Shown here: in pieces, positions 16,662-26,171 of the stretch
How the letters are laid out: each line of letters starts with the position of its first letter
Numbering within the stretch: position 1 is the stretch's first letter
Assembly (NCBI RefSeq): GCF_000284375.1
Contig: NC_017249.1
Span: 1,178,001-1,242,000, forward strand
From: Bradyrhizobium japonicum USDA 6
Lineage (GTDB): Bacteria; Pseudomonadota; Alphaproteobacteria; Rhizobiales; Xanthobacteraceae
DNA length: 64,000 nucleotides
Direction of reading: 5' to 3'
Program-made: the position numbers and the translations under genes
Notes under the pieces: model-generated
Told to the model about the DNA's origin: nothing
The model's database searches: none
The model's input: the letters and a program-made list of their open reading frames with translations, nothing else

Positions 16662-17590
16662 GCAAGCCAACTGGAATCGAGATTCTCCAAGCGTCTGTGC
16701 TGGGAAGCACGATGGCCTATCGCGAGGGGGGAGATCGCGATGCGCCCGCTGCCCTGTTCCTGCACGGCAACCCGACGTCGTCGCATATCTGGCGCAACAT
16801 TCTGCCGCTTGTAGCGCCGGTCGCACATTGCATCGCGCCCGATCTCGTCGGCTTCGGCCAATCCGGCAAGCCCGACATCGGCTATCGCTTCGTCGACCAC
16901 GTCCGCTATCTCGATGCATTCATCGAACAGCGCGGCATTAAATCGGCCTATCTTGTCGCGCAGGACTGGGGCACCGCGCTCGCGTTCCATCTCGCCGCGC
17001 GCCGGCCGGATTTCGTGCGCGGCCTTGCCTTCATGGAGTTCATCCGCCCGATGCCGACCTGGCAGGACTTTCACCACACCGAGGTCGCGGAGGAGCAGGA
17101 CCACGCCGAGGCGGCGAGGGCGGCGTTCCGCAAATTCAGGACGCCGGGCGAGGGCGAAGCGATGATCCTCGAGGCGAACGCGTTCGTCGAGCGCGTGCTG
17201 CCCGGTGGCATCGTCCGCAAGCTCGGCGAGGACGAGCTGGCGCCTTACCGTGCGCCATTCCCCACGCCGGAGAGCCGCCGGCCCGTTCTCGCCTTCCCCC
17301 GCGAACTGCCGATCGCAGGCGAGCCTGCCGACGTCTACGAGACGCTCCAATCCGCGCATGCCGCGCTCGCTGCATCGTCCTATCCGAAGCTGTTGTTCTC
17401 GGGCACGCCCGGTGCGCTCGTCGCGCCCGAATTCGCCGAGCGGTTCGCAGCCTCGCTGAAGCACTGCGCATTGGTCCGCCTCGGACCCGGCCTGCACTTC
17501 CTCCAGGAGGATCACCCCGAGGCGATCGGCCGCTCCGTCGCAGGCTGGATCGCCGGCATCGAAGCCGTGCGCCAGCAGCGCGCTGCCTGA
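16658..17590 (+). CDS. dbjA: Haloalkane dehalogenase (DbjA type)
   Basis: A 310-residue alpha/beta hydrolase matching Bradyrhizobium DbjA. The full catalytic set sits at the DbjA numbering: Asn38 (HGNPTSSH) and Trp104 for halide, Asp103 nucleophile (AQDWG), Glu127 acid (FMEF) and His280 base (GLHFLQEDH). The DbjA-specific insertion HHTEVAEEQDH near residues 139-149 is also present. It hydrolyses haloalkanes to alcohols and halide. The start at 16658 overlaps the TetR stop. The natural substrate in rhizobia is not known. Identity is judged from memory of the family. Confidence 0.95.
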   Translation: MSKPTGIEILQASVLGSTMAYREGGDRDAPAALFLHGNPTSSHIWRNILPLVAPVAHCIAPDLVGFGQSGKPDIGYRFVDHVRYLDAFIEQRGIKSAYLVAQDWGTALAFHLAARRPDFVRGLAFMEFIRPMPTWQDFHHTEVAEEQDHAEAARAAFRKFRTPGEGEAMILEANAFVERVLPGGIVRKLGEDELAPYRAPFPTPESRRPVLAFPRELPIAGEPADVYETLQSAHAALAASSYPKLLFSGTPGALVAPEFAERFAASLKHCALVRLGPGLHFLQEDHPEAIGRSVAGWIAGIEAVRQQRAA

Positions 17591-17601
17591 AGGCGGGCGA
17601 G

Positions 17602-17829
17602 ATGGCTGATGTGACCATCATCTATTGCCGCCCCTGCGGCTACGAGAAGCGCGCCAAGGACGCCGCTGCTGCGCTGCGGCAGCATCTGACGCTGGAGCCG
17701 TCTCTCGTGCCCGCCAAGGGTGGGATCTTCCAGGTCAAGGTCGGCGACAGGATCGTAGCCAGCCGCAGCAAGGGCCACTTTCCCGGTACCGACGAAATCG
17801 TAGCCGCCGTTACTTCCGCGTGGCGCTGA
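17602..17829 (+). CDS. Rdx family (selenoprotein W/T-like) redox protein
   Basis: A 75-residue protein with the SelW/SelT/SelH fold. The redox motif CRPC lies at residues 9-12, with cysteine where the animal protein has selenocysteine. GGIFQVKVGDR and KGHFPGTDEI fit the family's later strands. It begins 11 bp after the dehalogenase stop and is probably in the same operon. A thiol redox role is known only generally for the family. Confidence 0.85.
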   Translation: MADVTIIYCRPCGYEKRAKDAAAALRQHLTLEPSLVPAKGGIFQVKVGDRIVASRSKGHFPGTDEIVAAVTSAWR

Positions 17830-18268
17830 TCCGGGACGGAATCGGACCGCCTCCGAGGCCGCGGCCTTTCGGCCCACCTGAAATCCCTGAACAACAGCGC
17901 CAGTCACCCCTCTTTCACCAGGCGGGGTCGGCCCATAGATTGACGTCGGCTTAAGTCGTGACGGAACATTGTGCGGTCGAAATCATCAAAACTTCATGGC
18001 GACTGCGCAGGATTGCCATGGAGATTCGCGTCAGTCTTGCCGCCGAAAGCGCCAATCCGTGCATCAGGAGCTCGCAACCCTGCCTAAAATATTGAAGGCA
18101 CGAGTATTTGTTCGAATTGCTGAATTCCACTCCGCCGCAAAACGCGCTAGTGGAAGGGCATGGGGCATGCGCGATGCCGGAGCCGGCGGCAAGGGTTCGT
18201 TGAATGCCTGTGCGTCGTCCGCCTGTCCGCCGGCCACCCCGGCCGCTGAAGCGTTGTTCGAGGTCTAG
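17830..18268. other. Intergenic region with no convincing gene
   Basis: This 439-bp gap between the Rdx gene and the UPF0104-type gene holds a 99-codon frame (17969-18268) that ends exactly at the next ATG. Its predicted product is low-complexity and lacks a ribosome site, so I do not call it. The promoter for the downstream gene probably lies here. Confidence 0.5.
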
Positions 18269-19324
18269 ATGCTGGAAGCCATACGCAGGGCGATGACGTT
18301 TCTGCGCCAGAAGCAAGTCCTGCATAAGCTTGGAGTTGTGATCAGCGTCGCGGTCATCGGCATCGCTTGCTATGTGCTCTACCACATGCTGCGGGGCATC
18401 GACGTCAACGAGGTCCTCGAAGCGATCAAGAGCACCGAGCCGAGCCAGATTGCGATGGCTGCGCTGTTCGTGGCCGCGGGCTATTTCACCCTGACCTTCT
18501 ACGATCTGTTCGCGGTGCGCGCGATTGGCCACACCCATGTGCCCTACCGCATCAATGCGCTCGCCGCCTTCACCAGCTATTCGATCGGCCACAATGTCGG
18601 CGCCAGCGTCTTCACCGGCGGCGCGGTGCGCTACCGCATCTATTCGGCCTATGGCCTGAACGCGATCGACGTCGCAAAGATCTGCTTTCTCGCCGGCCTG
18701 ACCTTCTGGCTCGGCAATGCCGCGGTGCTCGGCCTCGGCATCTCCTACCATCCGGAAGCCGCAGCCTCGATCGACCAGCTTCCGCCCTGGCTGAACCGGA
18801 TGCTGGCGATGATGATCATCGTGGGGCTGGTCGCCTATGTGGTCTGGGTCTGGACCCAGCCGCGGGTGGTCGGCCGCGGGCCCTGGACCGTGGTGCTGCC
18901 GGGCGGCCCGCTGACGCTGCTCCAGATCGCCATCGGCATCATCGATCTCGGCTTCTGTGCGCTCGCGATGTACGTGCTGGTCCCGGACGAGCCCAATCTC
19001 GGCTTCGTCGTGGTGGCGGTGATCTTCGTCTCGGCGACGCTGCTCGGTTTCGCCAGCCACTCGCCGGGCGGGCTCGGCGTGTTCGATGCCGCCATGCTGG
19101 TCGGCCTCTGGCAGATGGATCGCGAGGAACTGCTGGGTGGCATGCTCCTGTTCCGCGTCCTCTATTATCTCTCCCCCTTCGTCATATCTGTAATCTTGCT
19201 GACGTTTCGCGAGGTTATAATCGGCGCTCGATCGAAGCGCTTGCAGCAGGCGGCGCTCAAGCTCGACCCCGGCCCGGCGCGTGAAGCCGCCTATGTGAGA
19301 GAGCGCAGCGACAGCGGCGCCTGA
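18269..19324 (+). CDS. UPF0104/MprF-flippase-like integral membrane protein
   Basis: A 351-residue protein with about eight membrane helices and the lysylphosphatidylglycerol-synthase transmembrane signature (SYSIGHNVGASVFTGGAVRY near residue 105, and SHSPGGLGVFDA near 265). The cytoplasmic aminoacyl-transfer domain of MprF is missing, so it is only the flippase-like half. It may move a lipid or polar headgroup across the membrane. It is 32 bp upstream of phoR on the same strand, which suggests a link with phosphate-dependent lipid changes; that is inference. Confidence 0.82.
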   Translation: MLEAIRRAMTFLRQKQVLHKLGVVISVAVIGIACYVLYHMLRGIDVNEVLEAIKSTEPSQIAMAALFVAAGYFTLTFYDLFAVRAIGHTHVPYRINALAAFTSYSIGHNVGASVFTGGAVRYRIYSAYGLNAIDVAKICFLAGLTFWLGNAAVLGLGISYHPEAAASIDQLPPWLNRMLAMMIIVGLVAYVVWVWTQPRVVGRGPWTVVLPGGPLTLLQIAIGIIDLGFCALAMYVLVPDEPNLGFVVVAVIFVSATLLGFASHSPGGLGVFDAAMLVGLWQMDREELLGGMLLFRVLYYLSPFVISVILLTFREVIIGARSKRLQQAALKLDPGPAREAAYVRERSDSGA

Positions 19325-19356
19325 CCGGCGCATCCCCTTAGGAGAAGCCCGCCCCG

Positions 19357-20655
19357 ATGGCGATCGACGCCCCATCTTCTCCCTCGGCGCAGCCCTGGTC
19401 CGACCGGCTGCGGCACTCGACCGTTATCCTGATCGCCGCGGCGCTGGCGCTGTCGGTGGTGGTCTCGCTCGGCGAATTGTCGGTGATGCGGGCGGCGACG
19501 GTGTTCCTCTGCATCGCGGCCGCGGCGCTGATCCCCTGGCGGCTGCACGACAATGCCGCCTCGCGCGACGACACCCGCCGCGTCAACCCGGTCGAGAGCG
19601 CGGCGGTGGCCGCGGTCGTCGCTGGCATGCCGGATCCGGCCGTGCTGCTCGACCGCGCCGGGCGCGTCATCCATCTCAATGCCGCCGCCGCCCAGCTGGC
19701 GCCGGCGCTGCGCAAGAACGAGCTCGCCCAGTTCGCGCTGCGCTCGCCGGAGATCATCACCGCGCTGCGTGAATCGATCGCCACCACCGAGCCGCGGCGC
19801 GCGACCTATCTCGACCATGTCCCGGTCGATCGCTGGATGGAGCTGATCATCACGCCGGTGCCGGTGCCGACCTCCTTCGGCGGCGCCGACAAATGCATGC
19901 TGATGACCTTCCACGACCAGACGCCGCTGCGCCGGGTCGAGGAGATGCGCGCGGACTTCGTCGCCAATGCCAGCCACGAGCTGCGCACGCCGCTTGCCGC
20001 GCTGTCGGGCTTCATCGACACGCTCCAGGGCCAGGCCAAGGACGATCCCAAGGCGCGCGAGCGGTTCCTCGGCATCATGCACAACCAGGCGACCCGGATG
20101 GCGCGCCTGATCGACGATCTGCTCTCGCTGTCGCGGGTCGAGCTGTCGGCCCATGTGCGGCCCGACACCCTGGTCGACCTGCTGCCGATCATCTTCCAGG
20201 TCGCCGACGGGCTCGAGCCGCTGGCGCGGGAGCGCCAGGTCGAGGTCGAAACCCATCTGCCCGAAACGCCCGTGATGATCGCGGGCGACCGCGAGGAATT
20301 GCTCCGCCTGTTCGAGAACCTGATCGAGAACGCGCTCAAATACGGGGCGTCGGGCGGACGTGTCATCGTGTCGCTGGCCGCGGCAGCAGCCACTGATGGA
20401 ACTCAGGAAATCCGGGTCATGGTCCGCGATTTCGGCCCCGGCATCGCGCCCGAGCACCTGCCGCGACTGACCGAGCGGTTCTACCGGGTCGACGTCGGCG
20501 ACAGCCGCTCGCAGGGCGGGACGGGGCTCGGATTATCGCTGGTGAAACATATTCTTAACCGCCATCGCGGCCGGCTTTTGATCGAGAGCGTGCCCAAGCA
20601 GGGCGCCGTTTTCACGGCCTGTTTTCCCCAGGCGAAGACGGCGGCTTCAACCTGA
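19357..20655 (+). CDS. phoR: PhoR, phosphate regulon sensor histidine kinase
   Basis: A 432-residue sensor kinase. Two hydrophobic segments lie at residues 20-60, followed by a PAS domain (AGMPDPAVLLDRAGRVIHLN). The phospho-acceptor histidine is in NASHELRTPLAAL near residue 207. The ATPase domain has NLIENALKYG, DFGPGIAPEHL and GGTGLGLSLVKHI. In low phosphate it phosphorylates PhoB. The pst genes follow directly and phoB ends the block. Confidence 0.95.
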   Translation: MAIDAPSSPSAQPWSDRLRHSTVILIAAALALSVVVSLGELSVMRAATVFLCIAAAALIPWRLHDNAASRDDTRRVNPVESAAVAAVVAGMPDPAVLLDRAGRVIHLNAAAAQLAPALRKNELAQFALRSPEIITALRESIATTEPRRATYLDHVPVDRWMELIITPVPVPTSFGGADKCMLMTFHDQTPLRRVEEMRADFVANASHELRTPLAALSGFIDTLQGQAKDDPKARERFLGIMHNQATRMARLIDDLLSLSRVELSAHVRPDTLVDLLPIIFQVADGLEPLARERQVEVETHLPETPVMIAGDREELLRLFENLIENALKYGASGGRVIVSLAAAAATDGTQEIRVMVRDFGPGIAPEHLPRLTERFYRVDVGDSRSQGGTGLGLSLVKHILNRHRGRLLIESVPKQGAVFTACFPQAKTAAST

Positions 20656-20682
20656 TATTCAAGCGATTTCAATTGCTTGGAT

Positions 20683-20711
20683 GTGTCATCCAGCTGTCAC
20701 GAAACCTTCGT
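20683..20711 (+). promoter_or_regulatory. Pho box upstream of pstS
   Basis: Two TGTCA half-sites start at 20684 and 20695, exactly 11 bp apart, and a weaker third (CTTCG) starts at 20706, also at 11-bp pitch. This is the layout of a PhoB binding site. It lies about 90 bp before the pstS start. Confidence 0.75.
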
Positions 20712-20799
20712 AAAAGCACAGCCGACCGCTCCTAAAGGGGCGGCACGGGGAGCGCGATCGGGCGCGGATGGCGCTTCGCTCCCCTGTATGGAGACCACC

Positions 20800-21813
20800 A
20801 TGAATTTCATCAAAACGATCGTCGCTGCCGGCTTGGTCGCCGCATCGGCGACGGCGGCCTTTGCTGCCGACATTACGGGTGCCGGTGCGACGTTCCCGTT
20901 CCCGATCTATTCCAAGTGGGCCGACGCCTACAAGAAGGAGACCGGCAACGGTCTGAACTACCAGTCGATCGGCTCCGGCGGCGGCATCAAGCAGATCCAG
21001 GCCAAGACCGTGACCTTCGGCGCCAGCGACGCGCCGCTCAAGGCCGAGCAGCTCGAGAAGGACGGCCTCGTCCAGTGGCCGATGGTGATGGGCGCCATCG
21101 TTCCGGTCGTCAACATCGAGGGCGTGAAGCCCGGCGAGCTGGTGTTCGATGGCGAGACCCTGGCAAGCATCTATCTCGGCAAGATTACCAAGTGGGACGA
21201 CGCCGCGATCAAGAAGCTCAATCCGAACGTGAAGCTGCCGTCGGACGCGATCACCGTGGTCCGCCGCTCGGATGGTTCGGGCACCACCTTCAACTTCACC
21301 AACTATCTGTCCAAGGCCAGCGCGGACTGGAAGAGCAAGGTCGGCGAGGGCACCGCGGTCGAGTGGCCGGTCGGCGTCGGCGCCAAGGGCAACGAAGGCG
21401 TGTCGGGCAACATCAGCCAGACCAAGAACTCGATCGGCTACGTCGAGTACGCCTATGCCAAGCAGAACAAGCTGACCTACACCGGTCTCGTCAACAAGGC
21501 CGGCAAGCCGGTGCAGCCGACCGTCGAAGCCTTCCAGGCCGCCGCGTCCAACGCCGACTGGGCCAAGGCTCCCGGCTACTACGTCATCCTGACCGACCAG
21601 CCCGGCGACAAGTCCTGGCCGATCACGGCGGCGACCTTCATCCTCATGCACAAGGATGCCACCGACAAGGCAGCCTCGCAGGAAGCCATCAAGTTCTTCC
21701 GCTGGGCCTTCAAGAGCGGCGGCAAGGCGGCTGAAGAACTCGACTACATCCCGATGCCGGACCCGGTCGTCCAGCTGATCGAGAAGACCTGGGCTGCCGA
21801 GATCAAGAGCTAA
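20800..21813 (+). CDS. pstS: PstS, periplasmic phosphate-binding protein
   Basis: A 337-residue binding protein with a clear signal peptide (residues 1-22, ending AAFA before [13 protein letters not shown]). Phosphate-binding motifs include [27 protein letters not shown] and [13 protein letters not shown]. The frame is open from 20677, but ATG 20800 gives the signal peptide and is the true start. It captures phosphate for the PstCAB importer. It has a Pho box upstream and a strong hairpin after its stop. Confidence 0.96.
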   Translation: MNFIKTIVAAGLVAASATAAFAADITGAGATFPFPIYSKWADAYKKETGNGLNYQSIGSGGGIKQIQAKTVTFGASDAPLKAEQLEKDGLVQWPMVMGAIVPVVNIEGVKPGELVFDGETLASIYLGKITKWDDAAIKKLNPNVKLPSDAITVVRRSDGSGTTFNFTNYLSKASADWKSKVGEGTAVEWPVGVGAKGNEGVSGNISQTKNSIGYVEYAYAKQNKLTYTGLVNKAGKPVQPTVEAFQAAASNADWAKAPGYYVILTDQPGDKSWPITAATFILMHKDATDKAASQEAIKFFRWAFKSGGKAAEELDYIPMPDPVVQLIEKTWAAEIKS

Positions 21814-21857
21814 GCGCTCTTGTCCCGGACTGGGCGCCGGGATCTCACAAGACCTCC

Positions 21858-21889
21858 GCTCCGGATCGGCCTCGCGCCGCATCCGGAGC
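21858..21889 (+). terminator. Strong hairpin between pstS and pstC
   Basis: GCTCCGGATCGGC pairs with GCCG-C-ATCCGGAGC, a 13-bp stem with one bulged base and a loop of five. No T run follows, so full termination is unlikely. It probably stabilises the pstS message or lowers expression of the membrane genes, as in other binding-protein operons. Confidence 0.6.
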
Positions 21890-21947
21890 GTAAGACCAAC
21901 AACAAGACCGACAACAAGCGTATATCAAACGGGCACAGGGGATCGGC

Positions 21948-22946
21948 GTGGCAGAGATGGCCGTTCAGAGCGATGTAATCGACGACGCCGGACCTTATGA
22001 CCGCGCCAAGGCCTTGAGCGCCTTCAAGCTCGGCGACGTCACCTTCTACTGGATCACGCGGCTCTCCGCGATCTCGGTGCTGCTCATCCTCGGCGGCATC
22101 ATCATTTCGCTGATCGTCGGCGCCTTCCCGGCGATGAAGGAATACGGCCTCTCCTTCCTGTGGACGCAGCGCTGGGCGCCGTCCGCCGATCCGCCGGTGC
22201 TCGGCGCGCTCGGACCGATGTACGGCACCCTCGTGACCTCCTTCATCGCGATGCTGATCGCCATTCCCGTGGGTCTCGGCATTGCGATCTTCCTCACCGA
22301 ACTCTGTCCGCAATGGCTGCGCCGCCCGATCGGCATGGCGATCGAGCTGCTCGCCGGCATCCCCTCGATCATCTACGGCATGTGGGGCTTCTTCGTGCTG
22401 GGCCCGTTCCTTGCCAACACCTTCCAGCCCTTCATGATCAAGATCTTCGACGGCGTCCCCGTGCTGGGCGCCATCTTCGCAGGTCCCCCGTCCTATCTCA
22501 GCCTGTTCAACGCCGCGCTGATCCTCGCGATCATGGTGCTGCCCTTCATCACCTCGATCTCGGTCGACGTGTTCAAGACGGTGCCGCCGGTGCTGAAGGA
22601 AGCCGCTTACGGCGTCGGCTGCACCACCTGGGAAGTCGTCCGCAGCGTGGTGATCCCCTACACCCGCGTCGGCGTCATCGGTGGCGTCATGCTGGCGCTG
22701 GGCCGCGCGCTCGGCGAGACCATGGCCGTGACCTTCATCATCGGCAACTCGTTCCGCATTTCCTCCTCGATCTTTGCCCCGGGCACCACGATCTCGGCGG
22801 CGATCGCATCCGAGTTCGCCGAGAGCGACGGCCTGCACCAGTCCGGCCTGATCCTGCTCGGCCTGCTGCTGTTCGTGCTGACGTTCTTCGTGCTCGCAGC
22901 GGCGCGGCTGATGCTGATGCGGCTGGAAAAGAAGGCGGGGAACTAG
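21948..22946 (+). CDS. pstC: PstC, phosphate ABC transporter permease
   Basis: A 332-residue permease with six predicted helices. Residues 75-90 onward carry the binding-protein-dependent transport domain. The EAA-type loop, where the ATPase docks, is in [38 protein letters not shown] is a PstC hallmark. GTG 21948 is used with GGGG upstream; ATG 21957 is also possible. pstA follows after 4 bp. Confidence 0.94.
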   Translation: MAEMAVQSDVIDDAGPYDRAKALSAFKLGDVTFYWITRLSAISVLLILGGIIISLIVGAFPAMKEYGLSFLWTQRWAPSADPPVLGALGPMYGTLVTSFIAMLIAIPVGLGIAIFLTELCPQWLRRPIGMAIELLAGIPSIIYGMWGFFVLGPFLANTFQPFMIKIFDGVPVLGAIFAGPPSYLSLFNAALILAIMVLPFITSISVDVFKTVPPVLKEAAYGVGCTTWEVVRSVVIPYTRVGVIGGVMLALGRALGETMAVTFIIGNSFRISSSIFAPGTTISAAIASEFAESDGLHQSGLILLGLLLFVLTFFVLAAARLMLMRLEKKAGN

Positions 22947-22950
22947 CGCC

Positions 22951-23796
22951 ATGAACCCGATCTATTCACGCCGCCGCCGCAAGGACATCGTCGTTCGCGG
23001 TCTCTGCATGGCCGCCGCCGCCTTCGGCGTCACCTGGCTTGCGCTGATCCTGATCACGCTGCTCTACAACGGCATCGCCGGTCTGAACCTGGAGATCTTT
23101 GTCGCGGACACTCCGCCTCCGGGCTCGACCGAAGGCGGCCTGCGCAACGCCATCGTCGGTTCGATCATCATGACCGTGCTCGGCGTCGGTATCGGCGCGC
23201 CGCTCGGCCTGTTTGCCGGCACCTATCTTGCCGAGTACGGCCGCAACGATCGCCTGACCTCGGTGATCCGCTTCATCAACGACATCCTCCTGTCGGCGCC
23301 CTCGATCATCATCGGCCTGTTCATCTATGGTGCGGTGGTGGTGCCGATGCGCGGCTTCTCGGCGATCGCAGGCGCGCTCGCGCTCGCGGTCATCGTCATC
23401 CCGGTGGTGCTGCGCACTACCGAGGACATGTTGCTGCTGGTGCCGAACGCGCTGCGTGAGGCGGCGTCCGCGCTCGGCCTGCCGCGCTCGCTGGTGATCA
23501 AGCGCATCGCTTATCGTGCCGCCCGTTCCGGCCTCATCACCGGCGTGCTGCTCGCGACCGCCCGCGTCGCCGGCGAGACCGCGCCGCTGCTCTTTACTGC
23601 GCTGTCGAACCAGTTCTTCAGCCTCGGCCTGAACAAGACGATGGCGAACCTGCCGGTCACCATCAACAACTTTGTCCAGAGCCCCTACGCCTATTGGAAG
23701 CAGCTCGCCTGGAGCGGCGCGCTGCTGATCACGATTACCGTGCTTGCCCTGAACATTGGCGCGCGCATCCTTGGCGCCGAGAGGACCGCAAAATGA
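22951..23796 (+). CDS. pstA: PstA, phosphate ABC transporter permease
   Basis: A 281-residue permease, the partner of PstC. It has six helices. The EAA-type loop is in [23 protein letters not shown], and [15 protein letters not shown] is characteristic. Its stop codon overlaps the pstB start in an ATGA at 23793-23796. Confidence 0.94.
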   Translation: MNPIYSRRRRKDIVVRGLCMAAAAFGVTWLALILITLLYNGIAGLNLEIFVADTPPPGSTEGGLRNAIVGSIIMTVLGVGIGAPLGLFAGTYLAEYGRNDRLTSVIRFINDILLSAPSIIIGLFIYGAVVVPMRGFSAIAGALALAVIVIPVVLRTTEDMLLLVPNALREAASALGLPRSLVIKRIAYRAARSGLITGVLLATARVAGETAPLLFTALSNQFFSLGLNKTMANLPVTINNFVQSPYAYWKQLAWSGALLITITVLALNIGARILGAERTAK

Positions 23797-24614
23797 GTGA
23801 GCTTTCCGTATCGATGAGCGCGGCCGGTGGTTTGCCGCAGGCGCCGGTGTTGCCCGAGGCCCCGGCCAAGGTGACGGTGCGCAACCTGAACTTCTATTAT
23901 GGCGAGCACCACGCGCTGAAGAACATCAATCTGGCGCTCGGGACCAACCGAGTCACGGCGTTCATCGGCCCGTCGGGCTGCGGCAAGTCCACCCTGCTGC
24001 GCATCTTCAACCGGATGTACGATCTCTATCCGGGCCAGCGCGTCACCGGTCAGCTGATGCTCGACCAGACCAACATCCTCGACCCCAAGCTGGACCTCAA
24101 TCTGCTGCGCGCCCGCGTCGGCATGGTGTTCCAGAAGCCGACGCCGTTCCCGATGACGATCTACGAGAACATCGCCTTCGGCATCCGTCTCTATGAGAAG
24201 ATCTCGAAGTCCGAGATGGACGACCGCGTCGAAAAGGCGCTGCGCGGTGGCGCGCTGTGGAACGAGGTCAAGGACAAGCTCAACGCCTCCGGCCTGTCGC
24301 TCTCCGGCGGCCAGCAGCAGCGCCTCTGCATCGCCCGCACGGTCGCGGTGCGGCCCGAGGTGATCCTGTTCGACGAGCCCTGCTCGGCGCTCGACCCGAT
24401 CTCGACCGCCAAGGTCGAGGAGCTGATCCAGGAGCTGTCCGAGAACTACACGATCGCGATCGTCACCCACAACATGCAGCAGGCGGCGCGCGTCTCCGAC
24501 AAGACCGCCTTCATGTATCTCGGCGAGCTGATCGAGTTCGACGACACCAGCAAGATCTTCACGTCGCCGACCGACCGGCGCACGCAGGATTACATCACCG
24601 GCCGGTTCGGCTGA
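23793..24614 (+). CDS. pstB: PstB, phosphate ABC transporter ATPase
   Basis: A 273-residue ABC ATPase. Walker A is GPSGCGKST, the signature is [13 protein letters not shown] and Walker B is [33 protein letters not shown] is the usual PstB Q-loop region. It powers phosphate import through PstCA. ATG 23793 overlaps the pstA stop, and the longer frame from 23694 is within pstA. Confidence 0.96.
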   Translation: MSELSVSMSAAGGLPQAPVLPEAPAKVTVRNLNFYYGEHHALKNINLALGTNRVTAFIGPSGCGKSTLLRIFNRMYDLYPGQRVTGQLMLDQTNILDPKLDLNLLRARVGMVFQKPTPFPMTIYENIAFGIRLYEKISKSEMDDRVEKALRGGALWNEVKDKLNASGLSLSGGQQQRLCIARTVAVRPEVILFDEPCSALDPISTAKVEELIQELSENYTIAIVTHNMQQAARVSDKTAFMYLGELIEFDDTSKIFTSPTDRRTQDYITGRFG

Positions 24615-24625
24615 GGAGACGGAAC

Positions 24626-25342
24626 ATGGGTTCTGAACATACCGCAAAGGCCTTCGACACCGACCTCCAGGAGCTCACGCGCCTGGTCGCCGAGATGGGA
24701 GGCATCGCCGAGCGCATGATCGTCGATTCCGTCGACGCGCTGATCCGCCGCGACGTCGCGCTCGGCCAGCGCGTCGTCACCATCGACGCCGATCTCGACG
24801 CGCTTCAGAAGAAGATCGAGGAGCGCGCCGTGCTCACCATCGCGCGCCGCCAGCCGATGGCGGTCGATCTGCGCGAGATCGTCGGCGCCATGCGCGTCGC
24901 GACCGATCTCGAGCGGATCGGCGACCTCGCCAAGAACATGGGCAAGCGCGTCGCGGCGCTGGAGACGGATTTCCATCCGCTCAAGCTGTTCCGCGGCCTG
25001 GAGCACATGACCGATCTCGTGCAGCAGCAGGTCAAGTCGGTGCTGGATGCCTATGCCGCGCACGATCTACCGGCGGCGATGGCGGTGTGGAAGGGCGACG
25101 AGGAAGTCGACGCCATCTGCACCTCGCTGTTCCGCGAGCTGCTCACCTACATGATGGAGGATCCGCGCAACATCTCGTTCTGCATCCACCTGATGTTCTG
25201 CGCCAAGAACATTGAGCGCATCGGTGACCACGCCACCAACATTGCCGAGACCGTGTTCTACATGATCGAGGGCCAGGCGATCACCGACAAGCGGCCGAAG
25301 GGCGACATGACGACCTTCGCCACGACGGTCCCGAACACTTAA
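24626..25342 (+). CDS. phoU: PhoU, phosphate signalling modulator
   Basis: A 238-residue helical protein with two PhoU repeats, each with the metal-binding pattern (DLERIGDLAKNM near residue 93 and NIERIGDHATNIAE near 195). It links PstSCAB status to PhoR and keeps the regulon off in high phosphate. GGAGACGGAAC precedes the ATG. phoB follows after 14 bp. Confidence 0.95.
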   Translation: MGSEHTAKAFDTDLQELTRLVAEMGGIAERMIVDSVDALIRRDVALGQRVVTIDADLDALQKKIEERAVLTIARRQPMAVDLREIVGAMRVATDLERIGDLAKNMGKRVAALETDFHPLKLFRGLEHMTDLVQQQVKSVLDAYAAHDLPAAMAVWKGDEEVDAICTSLFRELLTYMMEDPRNISFCIHLMFCAKNIERIGDHATNIAETVFYMIEGQAITDKRPKGDMTTFATTVPNT

Positions 25343-25356
25343 GGAGCGACGACACC

Positions 25357-26064
25357 ATGGGCGCACGCATTATGGTGGTTGAGGACGAGGAAGCTCTCAC
25401 CGAGCTTCTCCGCTACAACCTCGAAGGCGACGGCTATGACGTCGAGACGGTGATGCGCGGCGACGACGCCGACACCCGCCTCAAGGAGCACATCCCCGAT
25501 TTGATCGTGCTCGACTGGATGCTGCCGGGCCTCTCCGGCATCGAGCTGTGCCGGCGGCTGCGCACCCGGCCCGAGACCAAGCAGCTTCCGATCATCATGC
25601 TCACCGCGCGCGGCGAGGAGAGTGAGCGGGTGCGGGGTCTTGCGACCGGCGCCGACGACTACATCGTCAAGCCGTTCTCGGTGCCGGAGCTGCTGGCACG
25701 CGTGAAGGGCCTGCTCAGGCGCGCCAGCCCGGAGCGGCTCGCCACCGTGCTCGCCTATGGCGACATCGAACTCGACCGCGACAAGCGCCGCGTGGCGCGT
25801 TCGGGCCGGCCGATCGATCTCGGCCCGACCGAATATCGCCTGCTGGAGTTCTTTCTGGAGCATCCCGGCCGCGTGTTCTCGCGCGAGCAGCTGCTCGACA
25901 GCGTCTGGGGCCGTGACATCTACATCGACGAGCGCACCGTCGACGTCCATATCGGCCGCCTGCGCAAGCTGCTCAATCTCGGTCGCGAGCAGGACCCGAT
26001 CCGCACCGTCCGCGGCGCGGGCTACGCACTGGACGATCGCTTTGCGAAGGCGGAGCAGGCGTAA
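25357..26064 (+). CDS. phoB: PhoB, phosphate regulon response regulator
   Basis: A 235-residue OmpR-family regulator. The receiver domain (1-120) has the acidic pocket VEDEEA, the phospho-acceptor aspartate in LIVLDWMLPG near residue 53 and the lysine in IVKPFS. The C-terminal winged helix (about 130-230) has RVFSREQLLDSVWG and RTVDVHIGRLRKLL. Phosphorylated by PhoR, it activates Pho-box promoters such as the one before pstS. It is the last gene of the block, ahead of a strong terminator. Confidence 0.96.
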   Translation: MGARIMVVEDEEALTELLRYNLEGDGYDVETVMRGDDADTRLKEHIPDLIVLDWMLPGLSGIELCRRLRTRPETKQLPIIMLTARGEESERVRGLATGADDYIVKPFSVPELLARVKGLLRRASPERLATVLAYGDIELDRDKRRVARSGRPIDLGPTEYRLLEFFLEHPGRVFSREQLLDSVWGRDIYIDERTVDVHIGRLRKLLNLGREQDPIRTVRGAGYALDDRFAKAEQA

Positions 26065-26086
26065 GGTCCGCTGCAAGCCGGCAAAC

Positions 26087-26116
26087 AAAAAGCGCGCCAC
26101 CCGGCGCGCTTTTTTT
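26087..26116 (+). terminator. Rho-independent terminator after phoB
   Basis: AGCGCGCC (26091-26098) and GGCGCGCT (26103-26110) form an 8-bp stem with a 4-base loop. A run of seven T follows, and an A run precedes the stem, so it may work in both directions. It ends the pst-phoB transcript; gcrA converges from the other side. Confidence 0.9.
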
Positions 26117-26171
26117 CTTGCTCGATCGTCCCGGCTCTGTGCCGGGACAAGGTTGTCTGCTGGAGCTGTAC

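Noticed and set aside
17969..18268. A 99-codon frame ending right before the flippase-like gene
   Set aside because: Low-complexity product, no ribosome site and no family match, despite the neat junction.
21810..22952. A 380-codon minus-strand frame opposite pstC
   Set aside because: His/Gln/Asp-rich shadow of pstC; no ribosome site or recognisable motif.
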